Program-made: the position numbers and the translations under genes
Part shown: in pieces, positions 11,123 to 21,977 of the stretch
How the letters are laid out: every line of letters begins with the position of its first letter
Position numbering within the stretch: position 1 is the stretch's first letter
NCBI RefSeq assembly: GCF_000801105.2
Contig: NC_079515.1
Coordinates: 4,278,001 to 4,342,000, forward strand
DNA from: Raphanus sativus
Lineage: Eukaryota; Streptophyta; Magnoliopsida; Brassicales; Brassicaceae
DNA length: 64,000 nucleotides
Direction of reading: 5' to 3'
Notes under the pieces: generated by a model
Told to the model about the DNA's origin: nothing
Seen by the model: only the letters and a program-made list of their open reading frames with translations
The model's database searches: none

Positions 11123-11818
11123 GGACGACTTAATTCTAAGTCGTCCGGCTTTGTTTGTTAAAAAAAAAAATTCAGACGACTTATATATAAGTCGTCTACG
11201 AAAAACGGGCTAGTTTTGCATTTGACCGAATCGTGTCAGATCTTTGACTATTTCTGGACGACTTATAAATCAGTCGTCTCTGGAAAGTAAAAATTTCAAT
11301 ATTTTATTCAAACTAGACGACTTACACGTAAGTCGTCCCAGGTTAGTTTTGTAATTGAAAAATAAAACTTGAAATTTAACTTTCTCCAGACGACTTAACT
11401 AAAAGTCGTCCAGCTAGACGACTTAATTTAAGGTCGTCCGGGATAAGCAAGGTTTGGACGACTTAATTGGGAAAAATTCTGGACGACTTTGCTTTCCCCG
11501 GACGACTTTAAATTAAGTCTTCTGACGGGACGACTTTATATTATGTCGTCTGGTAAAAATTAAATTATGAAGTTTTATTTTTCAACTACAAAACTAACCT
11601 AAGACGACTTACACGTAAGTCGTCTAGTTTAATAAAAATATTGAAATTTTAACTTTCCGAGAGACGACTGAATTATAAGTCGTCCAGAAATAGTCAAAGA
11701 TCTGACACGATTCGGTCAAATGCAAAACTAGCCTGTTTCTCGTAGACGACTTATATATAAGTCGTCTGGACTGTTTTTTTTCACCAAACAAAGCTGGACG
11801 ACTTAGTTTAAGTCGTCC
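11123..11818. repeat. ~700 bp imperfect palindrome in the MULE subterminal region
   Basis: The left arm (11123 to about 11453) reads in reverse in the right arm (about 11487 to 11818), with a ~33 bp loop. Matching landmarks include ggctagttttgcatttgacc with the reverse of its partner near 11720-11740, gaatcgtgtcagatctttga with its partner near 11695-11715, and gataagcaagg with ctttgctttcc at the centre. The arms are not identical, so it is not recent. Weaker pairing may extend it to about 11041-11884. It lies just upstream of the mudrA remnant. Confidence 0.85.
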
Positions 11819-12319
11819 GTTTGACCAGAAGACTCATCAGTAAGTCTTCTACATACAGATGACTTACTTGTAAGTCTTCTACGCGAACAGATTTTGAAAA
11901 AAATTCAAATTCGTACCTTCAACTAGGTGAGATGACTTTGTTTGCACACAGGGTCTTCTCCAACCACCCAGAACCTCAAACGAAAGCAACCGTAAGTCAA
12001 AACGAAAGAAATATGGCTCCAAACAATTTTGAATCAAAAGCTTCAGTTTTTTGGATGAATATGGAGAGAAAGTGAAAGAAATGTTGTTTTTAGTTCATAA
12101 CAATTGAAACAGAGAGAGTGTAAAGAGATTTACGTGCATTAAAGGGCATTAAAAGCTCCAAACAGTTCGTACAAGGTTGTTCCCACTATTCATGGCAGTG
12201 GCAATATTGTAAATACTTGAAGAAAATGAGGTTGAGACAGTAAAGAAGCCATTTTCGAAAAAAAAAAAAAAAAAAGGGTTAATGGCATTTTCGTAGATAA
12301 AATGCAGATGTGGGGTTAA

Positions 12320-12401
12320 AAACTCAAAAAAAAAATGAGTCAAAAGAAAAGGTTAGTTTTCTGTTTGAATTCAAGTTTTGAGTCACTTTTGCAATAAGCC
12401 C
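12320..12401 (-). repeat. right terminal inverted repeat of the MULE
   Basis: Reverse complement reads gggcttattgcaaaagtgac followed by tcaaaacttgaattcaaac, matching the left end. It abuts the second copy of the 14 bp flanking repeat at 12402-12415. Confidence 0.6.
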
Positions 12402-12415
12402 GCTAAAATAAAGCC

Positions 12416-12551
12416 AATCCACATCACTTTTCTTTTTGAACTTTCTTATTTGTTGTGGAATATTGTAGAAATATATATATTTATGGATCTCGATTTATTT
12501 CAAGAAAAAAAGATGGAGACACATATTTGAACAAAAAAAAAAAAGATGGAG

Positions 12552-12600
<49 letters not shown>

Positions 12601-13072
12601 TATCGACAAAATGACACCGTAATACAACGTCCACAAAACATATATATATATATACATATATATCGACAAAATGACACCGTAATACAACGTCCACAAAACA
12701 TTAACAAGTCATAGTCTATTCGATAAAATGTTAACTCTATCACCGTCCAACTTTATTCGACTACTAAGAAAATTCATCAAAATTTCTGAAGCTAAAGTCG
12801 ATTTGATAGGATCACAAGATGCATCTTAGTCACCGAAACTATATTTCAAGAAAATTTTAAAATAAAAAATTACATTTCAAGAAAATCACAATTAAAAAGA
12901 GAATTTAGAATTTAACTATAACAAAGTATTCATATTTAAATTCTCATAACTCGTTACAACAACATCACGGATCTTTAATAATTTGCTATCGTATAAGCAA
13001 AATGTACAATTCACATCATATATAATATTCTAACGGAGACCTTAGCTTACTTGCTTTCGCTCCGTTGCAGTT
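12416..13072. other. intergenic with TA microsatellite and 60 bp duplication
   Basis: No gene. A (TA)n tract lies at about 12556-12600. A 60 bp unit containing cgacaaaatgacaccgtaat occurs at 12601-12660 and again from 12661 to about 12701, interrupted by a shorter TA tract. The rest is plain AT-rich DNA and the 3' side of the NHL gene. Confidence 0.75.
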
Positions 13073-13708
13073 TTAGACACTAACACTACAATACTGAGCA
13101 TACGTATACTTAACGGCGTTATTTCCGACAATAACTCCGGCAGCTTTATTACCGAAGTTAATTAACGCCTGACACCTCACATAAAGATGATACTTCCCTG
13201 TGATAAACGCCCCAACCTTCCACCTCACTCTGCCGTCAGCACGAATATCCAACCTAATGACGCCGCTTTCTTGATCGCCGTCAAGACTAACGCCGTTAAA
13301 AGGAGCGATGGGGACGGAGGTTCCGTAGACAAACGGCGACCAGATGTTGACTTCTTTGTGTCCTTGGTACGTCGGAGGGATCGATGTTCGGTAAGTGATC
13401 TGCTGGTTCTGGTAAATAGCGTAGACCTCAAGACGGTCGTAGTAAACGCCGATATTGTAGTTAGGGTTCCGGGAAGAGAGAGTGATTTGGAAGTTGGAGC
13501 TGAGGAGGTTCGGTGGATTGCCGGAGACGTTGAAGGCGTAGACGGTGGCGTCTTGGAGGACGAAAACTGGCTTTGAAGGTTGGAGAATTGCCCAAATGAG
13601 GAGGATTGTGAGGAAGATTATGAAGAGGAAGATGATTATTGACCATATTATTCGACGGATTAGTTTCCGGCGAGAGTGACTATGGGAGCCACAGTCTTTG
13701 TAGGTCAT
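13073..13708 (-). CDS. NDR1/HIN1-like (NHL) LEA_2 family protein
   Basis: A single-exon gene of 211 residues. A basic N-terminus (SRRKLIRR) precedes one strongly hydrophobic segment at about residues 19-43, then a LEA_2 domain with the family sequence YDRLEVYA, IPPTYQGHKEV, NIWSPFVYGTSVPIAPFNGV and WKVGAFITGKYHL. NHL proteins are single-pass membrane proteins of the plasma membrane, linked to defence and abiotic stress; a precise substrate is not known for this group. Length and sequence resemble Arabidopsis NHL1 (At3g11660) and NHL12 (At2g35960). Gene order with DGD1 and ALMT8 favours the NHL1 position. The ATG is the first in the frame and lies about 90 bp from a TATA box. No defect seen. 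Confidence 0.9.
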   Translation of the reverse strand: MTYKDCGSHSHSRRKLIRRIIWSIIIFLFIIFLTILLIWAILQPSKPVFVLQDATVYAFNVSGNPPNLLSSNFQITLSSRNPNYNIGVYYDRLEVYAIYQNQQITYRTSIPPTYQGHKEVNIWSPFVYGTSVPIAPFNGVSLDGDQESGVIRLDIRADGRVRWKVGAFITGKYHLYVRCQALINFGNKAAGVIVGNNAVKYTYAQYCSVSV

Positions 13709-13798
13709 GGTATGGTGGTGGTTTTTTTTCTCCGGCGGTGGTGGAGAAATTGTTAAGAGGCTTTGTTAGTTTTTGGTTGATGTGTTGTATGCTTTATA

Positions 13799-13808
13799 CT
13801 TTTTATAG
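13799..13808 (-). promoter_or_regulatory. probable TATA box of the NHL gene
   Basis: Minus strand reads ctataaaaag about 93-100 bp upstream of the NHL ATG, a normal distance in plants. Confidence 0.5.
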
Positions 13809-14305
13809 AAGAATGATAGCAAGTAAAGGTATTATTTCTTTTATATTAAAATCAAAACGATTACAGTAGTTGTACATGTATTTTTATTAAAGCAAAAAAA
13901 TATATTTACAAATGATGCATGGCATTTTCATCATCTACAAGAATTCTTTTTTGTTTAATTAGTGTAAATTTATGTATTTGGATATGGTACATAATATTTA
14001 TATAGTATATACTCACAACTGTACATGTTCAGTCAAGTATTTTAGTTTACATGGTACTGTATTAGTTGTTGAATATCACTTTCATTTTATTTTCTGTACA
14101 TCAATGAATATATATTTTTTTTTTCTTCTGGGAGTGTCAAAATTGTGAAATAGAAGATATATATGGTCGGTCCATGTCTTCTGTAGAAAAGGTGTCTTTA
14201 TATGTGGTTGAAGATTTTAATTTTTCAGTGGCTCCAACAATAAACCCATTACCAATTCTGCTGGTTAATATTACTTCCAGCTTCCTCATTTGAAATGAAA
14301 ACTAA
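13809..14305. other. intergenic, NHL upstream region
   Basis: AT-rich sequence without a gene or recognised element. It would hold the distal NHL promoter; no specific site was identified. Confidence 0.55.
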
Positions 14306-14562
14306 GGCTCTAATTGGTGATCACAAAGGAAATAACAGAAACAAAGAGGAATAGAATGCAGAGGAACAAAATAATAGGAATATTTATTCTTTATTGTTCC
14401 TTGCCAGATTTTATTAGAAATATTTTTACTCTATAATTCCTTAAATCAAAAGGAATGATAAGGAACATTAGAAAAATAATATTTCACATGAATGGTGTAA
14501 AATTTGAGGAATGAAGAGAAATTACTCATTTCCACTCATTTATTTGGTCATCATTTAGAGCC
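14306..14562. mobile_element. PIF/Harbinger (Tourist-like) MITE
   Basis: The left end ggctctaattggtgatca and the reverse complement of the right end ggctctaaatgatgacca form a terminal inverted repeat with three mismatches in 18. Each side is flanked by TAA (14303-14305 and 14563-14565), the three-base TWA duplication typical of Harbinger elements. At 257 bp with no coding capacity it is a MITE. Confidence 0.75.
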
Positions 14563-14565
14563 TAA

Positions 14566-15911
14566 ATGATCAAATACTTTGTATACGTATATGGTTTAAT
14601 AAGCGACAGAGACTGAAAGAGAATTTCATCTATCCACGTAATTCCCCCATAACGGAAAAGAGGACGCAAGTGACCTAACACTAATTGCCAAAAAAGAAAC
14701 CACCACTTGTCCGTCATCTCTATTTGTCTTGTTACATTGACTAACAATTACAAATGATCTAAACACTGTGTTGTAATTAGATTGGGAAACTCACTAATTC
14801 TTGTATTTCTAATTGATATCAGTATCGGTCGACATAGTTGAATGAAAATTTAAATATTACAATGTTACATATTTAGTTGTTACATAACGAATTGTATCAT
14901 ATCAGATATTCAAATTTGTACCAATTGAATTCATACAATGAAGAAACCAAAAAAAGAAGAGAATATATCAAACATCATTCCATGGTATAGTTGATATTCC
15001 AATAAACATAGACAAATTAAAGGGGAAAAAGAAGAAGAAAAGGCCACTACACATACATAGATAAGGAAGAATCTGAACCAAAAAGAACATGCGGCCATAC
15101 AAACAAACCGGTACCAGCACAGAATTGTCAGACTATCTTTTAACAATAACATTCCAAACAATTATGGAAGCATTTTTTTGCATCCGAAAATTCACTTTCT
15201 ATGTTCTGTCGAGACAGGTAAGCCTGTCCACGCCGACTCCCATCATCAATTTTACTATATAATTAACATAAATTACAATCGAAGTTCTTGTTTTATACCA
15301 ATTTTCTTAAAATTATAGTAATAAAAAATCAAAAACTTAAATGCCAAAACCAACCCGACCTTCAAGAGTGTGGACCAGTCCAATAGATACCCGACCTTGC
15401 CTAGACTGTAAACGCTAAAAAATGATCTCTTGTACAACAATCTCTTTGGTTATTACGTACTTCATTTTATTAATAATGAACTGAGACGGTAGATAGATGA
15501 ATTGTTGTCAAAGGTGGTATTAGTGTGTCTTATCCACTCATCTTCGTCTCTCTGTTTTTTATTCTTTTTATATAAAAAAATAAATTGATCTATTTTCAGT
15601 TTGCTAAATCTCGTGTTCACTATCTTATTTGTGAAAACACCAGCTTCCCAAGGGTAAAGATGAATGACAAGAACAACAATTCCGAGAAGACTCTAATGAA
15701 GAAAACGGAGGTGTTTAAAAAAGAAAAAGAAAACGGAAGTTGAGCTTCTCTCGCTCTTGTTTTGACAGCTTCAGTCTAGTCTTTGTGAAGTCTGCCGTTT
15801 TGTGATATCTTGATCAAGAAACAATATTCAGTCAAAGCCATCATGTAGTAAGGTCCAAAGGTGTATAAGCAACACGCGATTAAACTTCTTTTTATTAACA
15901 CGAGGATATTC
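14566..15911. other. intergenic, no gene seen
   Basis: AT-rich DNA with no reading frame that looks like protein on either strand and no element end I could pair. Confidence 0.55.
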
Positions 15912-15916
15912 TAGAC

Positions 15917-16121
15917 TGTTGGGATTGTAAAAATCCATGTCCAACTCTATATTGACCATTAGTATGATATTGTCCACTTTGGGTCTTAATGATAAGTCCG
16001 CATGGATTTACTTTTGGTTTCCATCCCAAAAGGCTTCGTACTAATTAGAGTTGGACTTCTCTTTATATATTAGACACTCTTTGTCTAATTCTCCAATGTA
16101 GGACTTAGATTGCATCTCACA
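15917..16121 (-). repeat. 3' LTR of the TRIM
   Basis: The 205 bp copy next to the polypurine tract. It differs from the other LTR at roughly ten positions by eye, so the insertion is not brand new. Confidence 0.9.
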
Positions 16122-16330
16122 TTCTTCCCCTCAAACTAAGAACCACAACTCATCTCTTGTGTGTTTCTTAATTCATCTCTTGTGTGTTTCCTAATCATAG
16201 GGCTTCCATGATCTTCTAACTTGATCTCTGCCACATACCTCCCATTCTTAACTTCAAGGATACCCCATTCATCTCTTAAAGGGTATTTAGGTCTTCTTGC
16301 AGATTTCTCGTCAACCGCTCTGATACCAAT

Positions 16331-16535
16331 TGTTGGGATTGTAAAAGCCCATGTCCAAATCTATATTGACCATTAGTACGATATTGTCCACTTTGGGCCT
16401 TAATGATAAGTCCGCATGGATTTACTTTTGATTTCTATCCCAAAAGGTCTCGTACTAATTAGAGTTGGACTTCTCTTTATATATTAGACACTCCTTATCT
16501 AATTCTCCAATGTGGGACTTAGATTGCATCTCACA
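16331..16535 (-). repeat. 5' LTR of the TRIM
   Basis: The 205 bp copy next to the primer-binding site at 16317-16328, in minus orientation. Confidence 0.9.
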
Positions 16536-16540
16536 TAGAC

Positions 16541-17988
16541 CTATAAAAATTTATACTAATTTCTAAAAAGTAGCTCCTCGCGGATGAATCATCTCACCGA
16601 GTATCCTAATACGTCGTAAGCAATGATTCATATTGACGTAAGTGTAACCATACAATAAAGTATAATGTGATACTTTCAAATCCATATTGTTTTGTAACTC
16701 AGAGTTTGCCTGCCATTAAAACAACCATGGATTTGTAGATGCTTCAGAACCACTCTAAACGTGGATTCCTTAGAATATTTGGACCGCTAGACATGAACTA
16801 TTCTTTGCAAAAAAAAAAAAGACGTCACAAATTGTTAGAATCTCAATGATTATATATTTTAGCTGTCGCGTTTTAGTTTGTTATAGATATCTATATTTTT
16901 GACATTTCATTGAACTATAACACAATCAAGGTGTGATTATTAAGGTTTTATCAACTGAAAATTGCGGTTTGGGTTTCAAATATGTAACTTGGTCGTCTGA
17001 TCTGCTGGGCCGGCCCAGAGAGAAAGCCATCCAAACCATCGATTAGGACATCTAATTTAAAGGGGCATATTTTCTATAAATTTTTGTTACTATATAGATA
17101 AAAATAATTTTATAAGATTTTTTAATTGAAACTATACTTATTGGACATTTTTACTTATGATATTTTGAAGGCATAATTTAAATACTGAAAAATTCTTTAA
17201 AATGATATTCATTCGAACATAAATAGTGGTATTTTACTTATGGAATTAATATTCTACAAAAATCAATGTCACAATAGATTAGAAAACCTACTATAATATT
17301 TTTTTTGTTAAAGAATGAATGTTATATGACAATATAAATTATTTAGTGGGCATTTTTACTTATGATATTTTGAAGGCATAATTCAAATACTGAAAATTTA
17401 TTGAAAGTGATATTCATTCGAACATAATTAGTGGTATTTTATTTATGGAATTATTATTCTACAAGAATCAATGTCAAAATAGATTAGATCGCCTACTATA
17501 ATATTTGTTTTTTAAAAAATAATTGTTATATGAAAAATTTAAATTATTTAGTGTGCATTTTAGAATATAAGAATATCGATGATCACATATAAAAAAATTT
17601 TAAAAGGTAAAAATAGTTATTAGTAGTATAACATGTTATTTAAGAGATTACCTAAATTGATTTTGTTATCGATCAAAACTGTTATAAGAATTGACTATAT
17701 TTATTTAATAAATGCTTTTACATGAAAAAATGCAAAAAAATATATTTTAATGTTTTATATTTAATGTTTTAGTTCAAAATTTTAAATTACTTTTATATTA
17801 GTTTTTTTTATATAATTTCAATACAAAATATTAAAAGGCATAGTTTTAAAATTGGATTAGGACATTGTTAAACGTTAGACCAGCACTGCTGATCTGCTGT
17901 GTTAAAACCATAGTGGTCTCATCATTACATTGCGAGAGTTATGCATAAGAAGGAAGGGCATAGTTAACTATGAAGAGCACTTGGTTTT
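16541..17988. other. intergenic, SLAH1 downstream side
   Basis: No gene. It contains a 205 bp tandem duplication (listed) and otherwise AT-rich sequence with many A/T runs. Confidence 0.6.
17146..17555. repeat. 205 bp tandem duplication, two copies
   Basis: The sequence from catttttacttatgatattt onward repeats with a 205 bp offset (17146-17350 and 17351-17555); shared landmarks are gaaggcataatt, catattcattcgaacata-like and ctactataatattt. A trace of a third start lies at 17556. The copies differ by several substitutions. Confidence 0.8.
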
Positions 17989-19283
17989 CTAAGTGGAAAA
18001 GCTGGAGCAGACTAGCTTTGCCTTTGTTAACGTAGCCACGCTGAGCCGAGATGACTTTTTCTTGTCTTTTGGACTAGTTTTAGAACTGAGGACATGATCA
18101 CGTCTGAATAGTCTATTGCTATTTGCTGCTGTCAGTACCATCACACCAAGGAATATCAAAACGGAGATGGATGAGAAGATAAGCATCATTCCAGAAGCAA
18201 CCTGATCTTTCACATTTTGCGCATACTGAACTGAGTCTAAAGCAAGAAAGGTGATGGGGAACGAGTAAGCCCACCATGCGACATTGAATCTTTTCATTGC
18301 CTTCTTGAAAAGGTTTGGCCTACAGACCTGAAAATGTTTAATAAGGAAAAAGTTAATTTTAAGGAAAATGTCTTGTCATAAAATTTGATCTTTTCATTGC
18401 CTTTTTGTTTCTTGGTGTTAAAACTTACCAAGGACATGAAAATGAAGAGCGAAAGAAAGAACAACATCTTCGCTAGAGGATCAAATGTTCCACAAATGGA
18501 GTTCCAAGCTAGACTTCCCATGGCTGGTGCAGCAAAGAACAAGAAGAAAACTGGCCTCAGCTTTGTTGGGAAGTTCTTACCGCCCGGTAGGCGTTGGTAA
18601 AGTGTAACAAAGATAACCAAATAGTGAATCATCCCCAGCGAGAACAAAAATAGAGCACACTCCTTCCAGCCCATCTCCGCAGCTCCCCGTGCAGCCACCA
18701 GGTTTGCGATTACTGATACTTGGCTTGCCGGGTTTGCCATCATCGACAGGAACCTTTTCTCTGTTGTGAACCACTGTCCATAAAGCTTTGTGTCGAGGGC
18801 CAATATTGGGAGAGTAAACACCGAGAATAATGTCTGATACAAAACGGACTGTGGTTCCAGCATTGGAGATGACTGAAGCAAGATAAGCCACGAGATTGAT
18901 GGAGCGTAAAGATAGTTCACTCCAATATGATGTGAGAACTCTTCCTTTGCTGTTTGAAAGAAGAAGAAACACTTCAACGCGTACAAGAGACAGAGTGACA
19001 CTTGTGTTGCAAGTGCTAGGCACCAAAGGAGATGGAACGCCAAAGACGGGAGATTGCTTTGCAAACGGGACATGCTTGGTGAATCAGGTGCGATCATCAT
19101 CTTCCAAAGCAGAGCTTGGCTGCAGAGGGAGAGGCTTATTCTAAAATAGCCTGCATGGAGACTACTCAAAACAGACATCAGAACAATGGGTTTGGTCTGA
19201 GGAAGGTCAGTGCTTCTCTCCTTACTGCTGGATATTGAATCATCAATTTTGATATGAACTTCTTGCTTAGGAAAGCTTTCCAT
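17989..19283 (-). CDS. SLAH1: S-type (slow) anion channel, SLAC1 family, SLAH1-like
   Basis: Two exons, 19283-18429 and 18327-17989, joined at GTAAGT...CAG, give about 397 residues. The protein has a short cytosolic N-terminus and about ten hydrophobic helices, and carries family sequences such as HAGYFRISLSLCSQALLWK, LDTKLYGQWFTTEKRFLSM, ANPASQVSVIANLVAARGAA and CGTFDPLAKMLFFLSLF. It closely resembles Arabidopsis SLAH1 (At1g62280), which lacks the long regulatory N-terminus of SLAC1 and acts with SLAH3 in root chloride loading of xylem; SLAH4 is the other candidate. The Lys/Ser-rich C-terminal tail looks less conserved. It sits between NHL and DGD1, where Arabidopsis has no such gene as I recall. 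The retained intron argues against retroposition. No disabling change seen. Confidence 0.88.
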
Positions 19284-21629
19284 CTCTGAAATATTGATGG
19301 AATAGAAGTGTAATGGCTTGTTTTTTTCTTTGTGTTGTTATAAACTTAGGATAGAATTCATATATGTAGGCAGAGAAGGTATGTAGAATAATTAGTTCAA
19401 CACACGTGATTTAGGGGGAGTTAGTTAGTGATGGACAAGGATGTTTACTTAAAAGGATAATGGAATGTAATAAGGATAGCAATTTGTAGTAACTTTTGGT
19501 GAGCCCGGTAACTTGTATAGTACAGCTCAACATTTCTTGTTTAGGCTTCATGAATAAACAAAGCCATTCCTGTTGATTATTTTAATCTTTTATTTATATA
19601 TTTTCCTACTTTACCTAACTGGTACCATTATAATTGAACAGGATAATTAGGTTTTCTTATCAGGGGGGTGTTACCACTAGATGTAAAGAAAGACTGATGC
19701 AAGCGAGCCACTGATACTGAAAAACTCTTATTTGTTTAAGATGTAATCAAAATGCAGATTATATTTTGTAAAAGATGATAAGCTTTTTCAGTAGAGTCAT
19801 GTTTATTCACCTATTGATCAAGGTCAAGGGGCAATGAAAAAGCTTGAGGAATTACTCGTTGATTTTGTTAGCCATTGTAGCATAAAACTGGTGTACAAAA
19901 GAGTCGTTACAGTTCAAGATCAGCCGGCACGAAAAAAACGGTCATAAAACTGGTATTTTTTGGATTATTTCTTTTAAAAACTGTTAATAATTCTGAATAT
20001 TTTTTTAGCAAAAAAAAAAAATAATTCTGAATATTTAAATCAATTATCAATATTGTATATAAGTGTGTTCGTAGAGCAATCTCACTGGCAAACGTTAATG
20101 CAAATGAGAAACTATTTAACTGAAATTGTAACTAATAACCAGCAGACTTGAATTAGTGGCACTTGAGGGATAACTCCTATACAGTGAATCTGTAGTTCGT
20201 TTTCGGTTGGTCATCCGAACTGTTTTAAATAATAAAAATACATGGCTGCTAGGACTTCGTAGAACTAGTCGGTTGACCTCGGTCGCTGGATCCCACAATT
20301 ATCAAAAAAGAAAAAGTTTAACACTTTAGATATCCAAAAGTCTTTTAATTTTATTTTAAATTATTTTGAGATGTAACTAGCTAGAGCTTACCAATATAAT
20401 TGTTTAAAAAAAATATCAGAGCAATATTTGATTAGAGTCAATGTATTTATCCTCAGAGTGTTTAGCTCCATTTTAAATTTAACAGATTGTAATCAGCTAG
20501 TTTTGCAAAGCTGAGGTTTAAGTTTGATCATTTAAAAGATGTTTTTGGCATTTTTGTCAACAACTCACTACAAACAATAAAGTGTGGGATTTATTCTTTT
20601 GTATTATGGTGTAATTAGCTAAAACAGATCATCTAAGCATCTACAAAATCCCAAACAGATCAACTAGTTATTCTACCTAGTATTTATATATTCGTGAATT
20701 TACAATAGTAAAAAACAATTGGTGGGGAATCTTTGGATAGTGAGTTTTAGGTAGAAACCATTTGAATAGTGATTTTAGTTTCTAAAAAGGAATTGGTAAT
20801 AGGAAGCAAAAACTAGGTTCCCTACAAAATAGGAAAACTAATTGACCGGAATCTTAATTGGGTTAAAAGTGGTTTCTGGAAAATCTAAAACTAAAATCTA
20901 GTGTAGAATCTACAAACAATCAAGCTCTAAATCTTTTTGAGGTTCTCTAAGTTTATAAATAAATAGCTGAAAACTCTTATCAACAGCTACATTATGTTTT
21001 GAGACTTAACTTTTGATCTGTTTGTCTATGATTGAGTTGCCAGAAACTCCATTTAACATATTTAGAAAAAAATATTCAGTTTTTTTTCTTCTTTTGTGGC
21101 TCTTTCTTCTCTGGCAAGTCTTTTTTGACAACTTTTCTGGCAAGTCACATTAGCTTTAGTGACAAACTTCAATGTTTAACTGAGGACGTATTGTTGCAAC
21201 ATAGATTCTAACATTTTTTTCTTCTGTTAGCCAGTGCTTTATACTATAGAAGTATATATCATTAGAAGTTTGCAGATTCTAATAAAATTCAAGCCTCTAA
21301 TGAAAGATGTTCAATTCGGGTTAACCGAACCGAAACTTTGCCGGAAAATCCGGTTTAGTGAACCTGTGAACGTCGGTTAAAAAGGAGTATTATATTCCGA
21401 GTCTTTGATAACCAGTCAAAATTCCACGTTGCACTCGCTAAGTCGGCTAGTGTTTTGAACCGTAAATGGGCTTCTATCAAGGTCCATATAAGTCCCATTT
21501 TTATAATGTCATTGTCATGAGCCCATTCCCAATCGTGATAAATCCCATTAAACCAATCAGTACACGCCATGTCATTGACAAATGGGACTCGTAGCGGTCA
21601 TCATCGTCCGACTTGGTATATTCCTCGTG
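19284..21629. other. intergenic between SLAH1 and DGD1
   Basis: No gene or RNA gene recognised. It is the shared upstream region of the divergent SLAH1 and DGD1 genes. The interior is AT-rich with short repeats; no element ends could be paired with confidence. Confidence 0.55.
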
Positions 21630-21632
21630 TTA

Positions 21633-21806
21633 GACCATCATTATTGGGATGCCTTAAGGACATCCCTTAAGGAGAAAGGGGAGAGGACCAAGGCAGAAAA
21701 TGGAAGAAAAGCCTTTATATAAGGGACAGTCCTTGCAGTTTCATGATCAGAAAAAGAAAAAGAAGAAGATTAGGGACTTTGTAGAAGGACTCCAATAAGG
21801 ATGCTC
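21633..21806. mobile_element. Harbinger-type MITE in the DGD1 promoter
   Basis: The left end gaccatcattattggg and the reverse complement of the right end gagcatccttattgga match at 13 of 16 bases. Both sides are flanked by TTA (21630-21632 and 21807-21809), a TWA duplication. The 174 bp interior contains tttatataaggg, the best TATA box upstream of DGD1. Ends and duplication are short, so the call is moderate. Confidence 0.5.
21714..21723 (+). promoter_or_regulatory. candidate TATA box of DGD1
   Basis: tttatataag lies about 255 bp upstream of the DGD1 ATG, inside the putative MITE. The leader between it and the ATG is CT-rich with gagagagaag, as in many plant 5' leaders. Confidence 0.4.
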
Positions 21807-21977
21807 TTATCTTCCAGAACAATAGAGAGAGAGAAGAGAACCAATTAAAAAAGACTCATCCAAATCAATCTCAGCCGTCCATTCCTCACCCGTGTGTTTC
21901 CTCCCTTCTTCTTCTCGGTCGAGAAATCGTAACTAACACCTTCACGAAATCGTCGTGTGACTAAAAACCCTAAAATC

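Larger units (their letters stand above)
3904..12401. mobile_element. Mutator-like element (MULE) with Ulp1-type protease gene
   Basis: The two ends are inverted copies of each other: around 3919-4000 and, reversed, around 12320-12400, both carry gtgactcaaaactt next to attaccaa/attgcaaa. Just outside the ends is the same 14 bp, gctaaaataaagcc (3890-3903 and 12402-12415), taken as the target-site duplication although it is longer than the usual 9-11 bp of MULEs. Inside are a Ulp1-like cysteine protease gene reading rightward and a gutted mudrA transposase reading leftward. Arabidopsis MULEs of the KAONASHI type carry a Ulp1-like gene, and this fits that group. It encodes no complete transposase, so it would need help in trans. 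Confidence 0.8.
15917..16535 (-). mobile_element. TRIM (terminal-repeat retrotransposon in miniature), complete
   Basis: Two direct repeats of 205 bp (15917-16121 and 16331-16535) enclose about 209 bp. Read on the minus strand the repeats begin TGTGAGATGC and end CCCAACA, so they have TG...CA ends. Two bases after the 5' repeat lies TGGTATCAGAGC (plus 16317-16328), the usual primer site for initiator Met tRNA. Next to the 3' repeat is a purine run gaggggaagaa. The five bases tagac flank both sides (15912-15916 and 16536-16540). There is no coding sequence, so it depends on another element's machinery. All hallmarks are present. Confidence 0.93.

Noticed and set aside
12481..12743. Tyr/Ile-rich minus-strand frames
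   Set aside because: They translate a TA microsatellite and the 60 bp duplication next to it.
18385..19144. Several frames overlapping SLAH1 on both strands
   Set aside because: They are alternative-frame shadows of the channel exon, whose own frame reads as a known membrane protein family.
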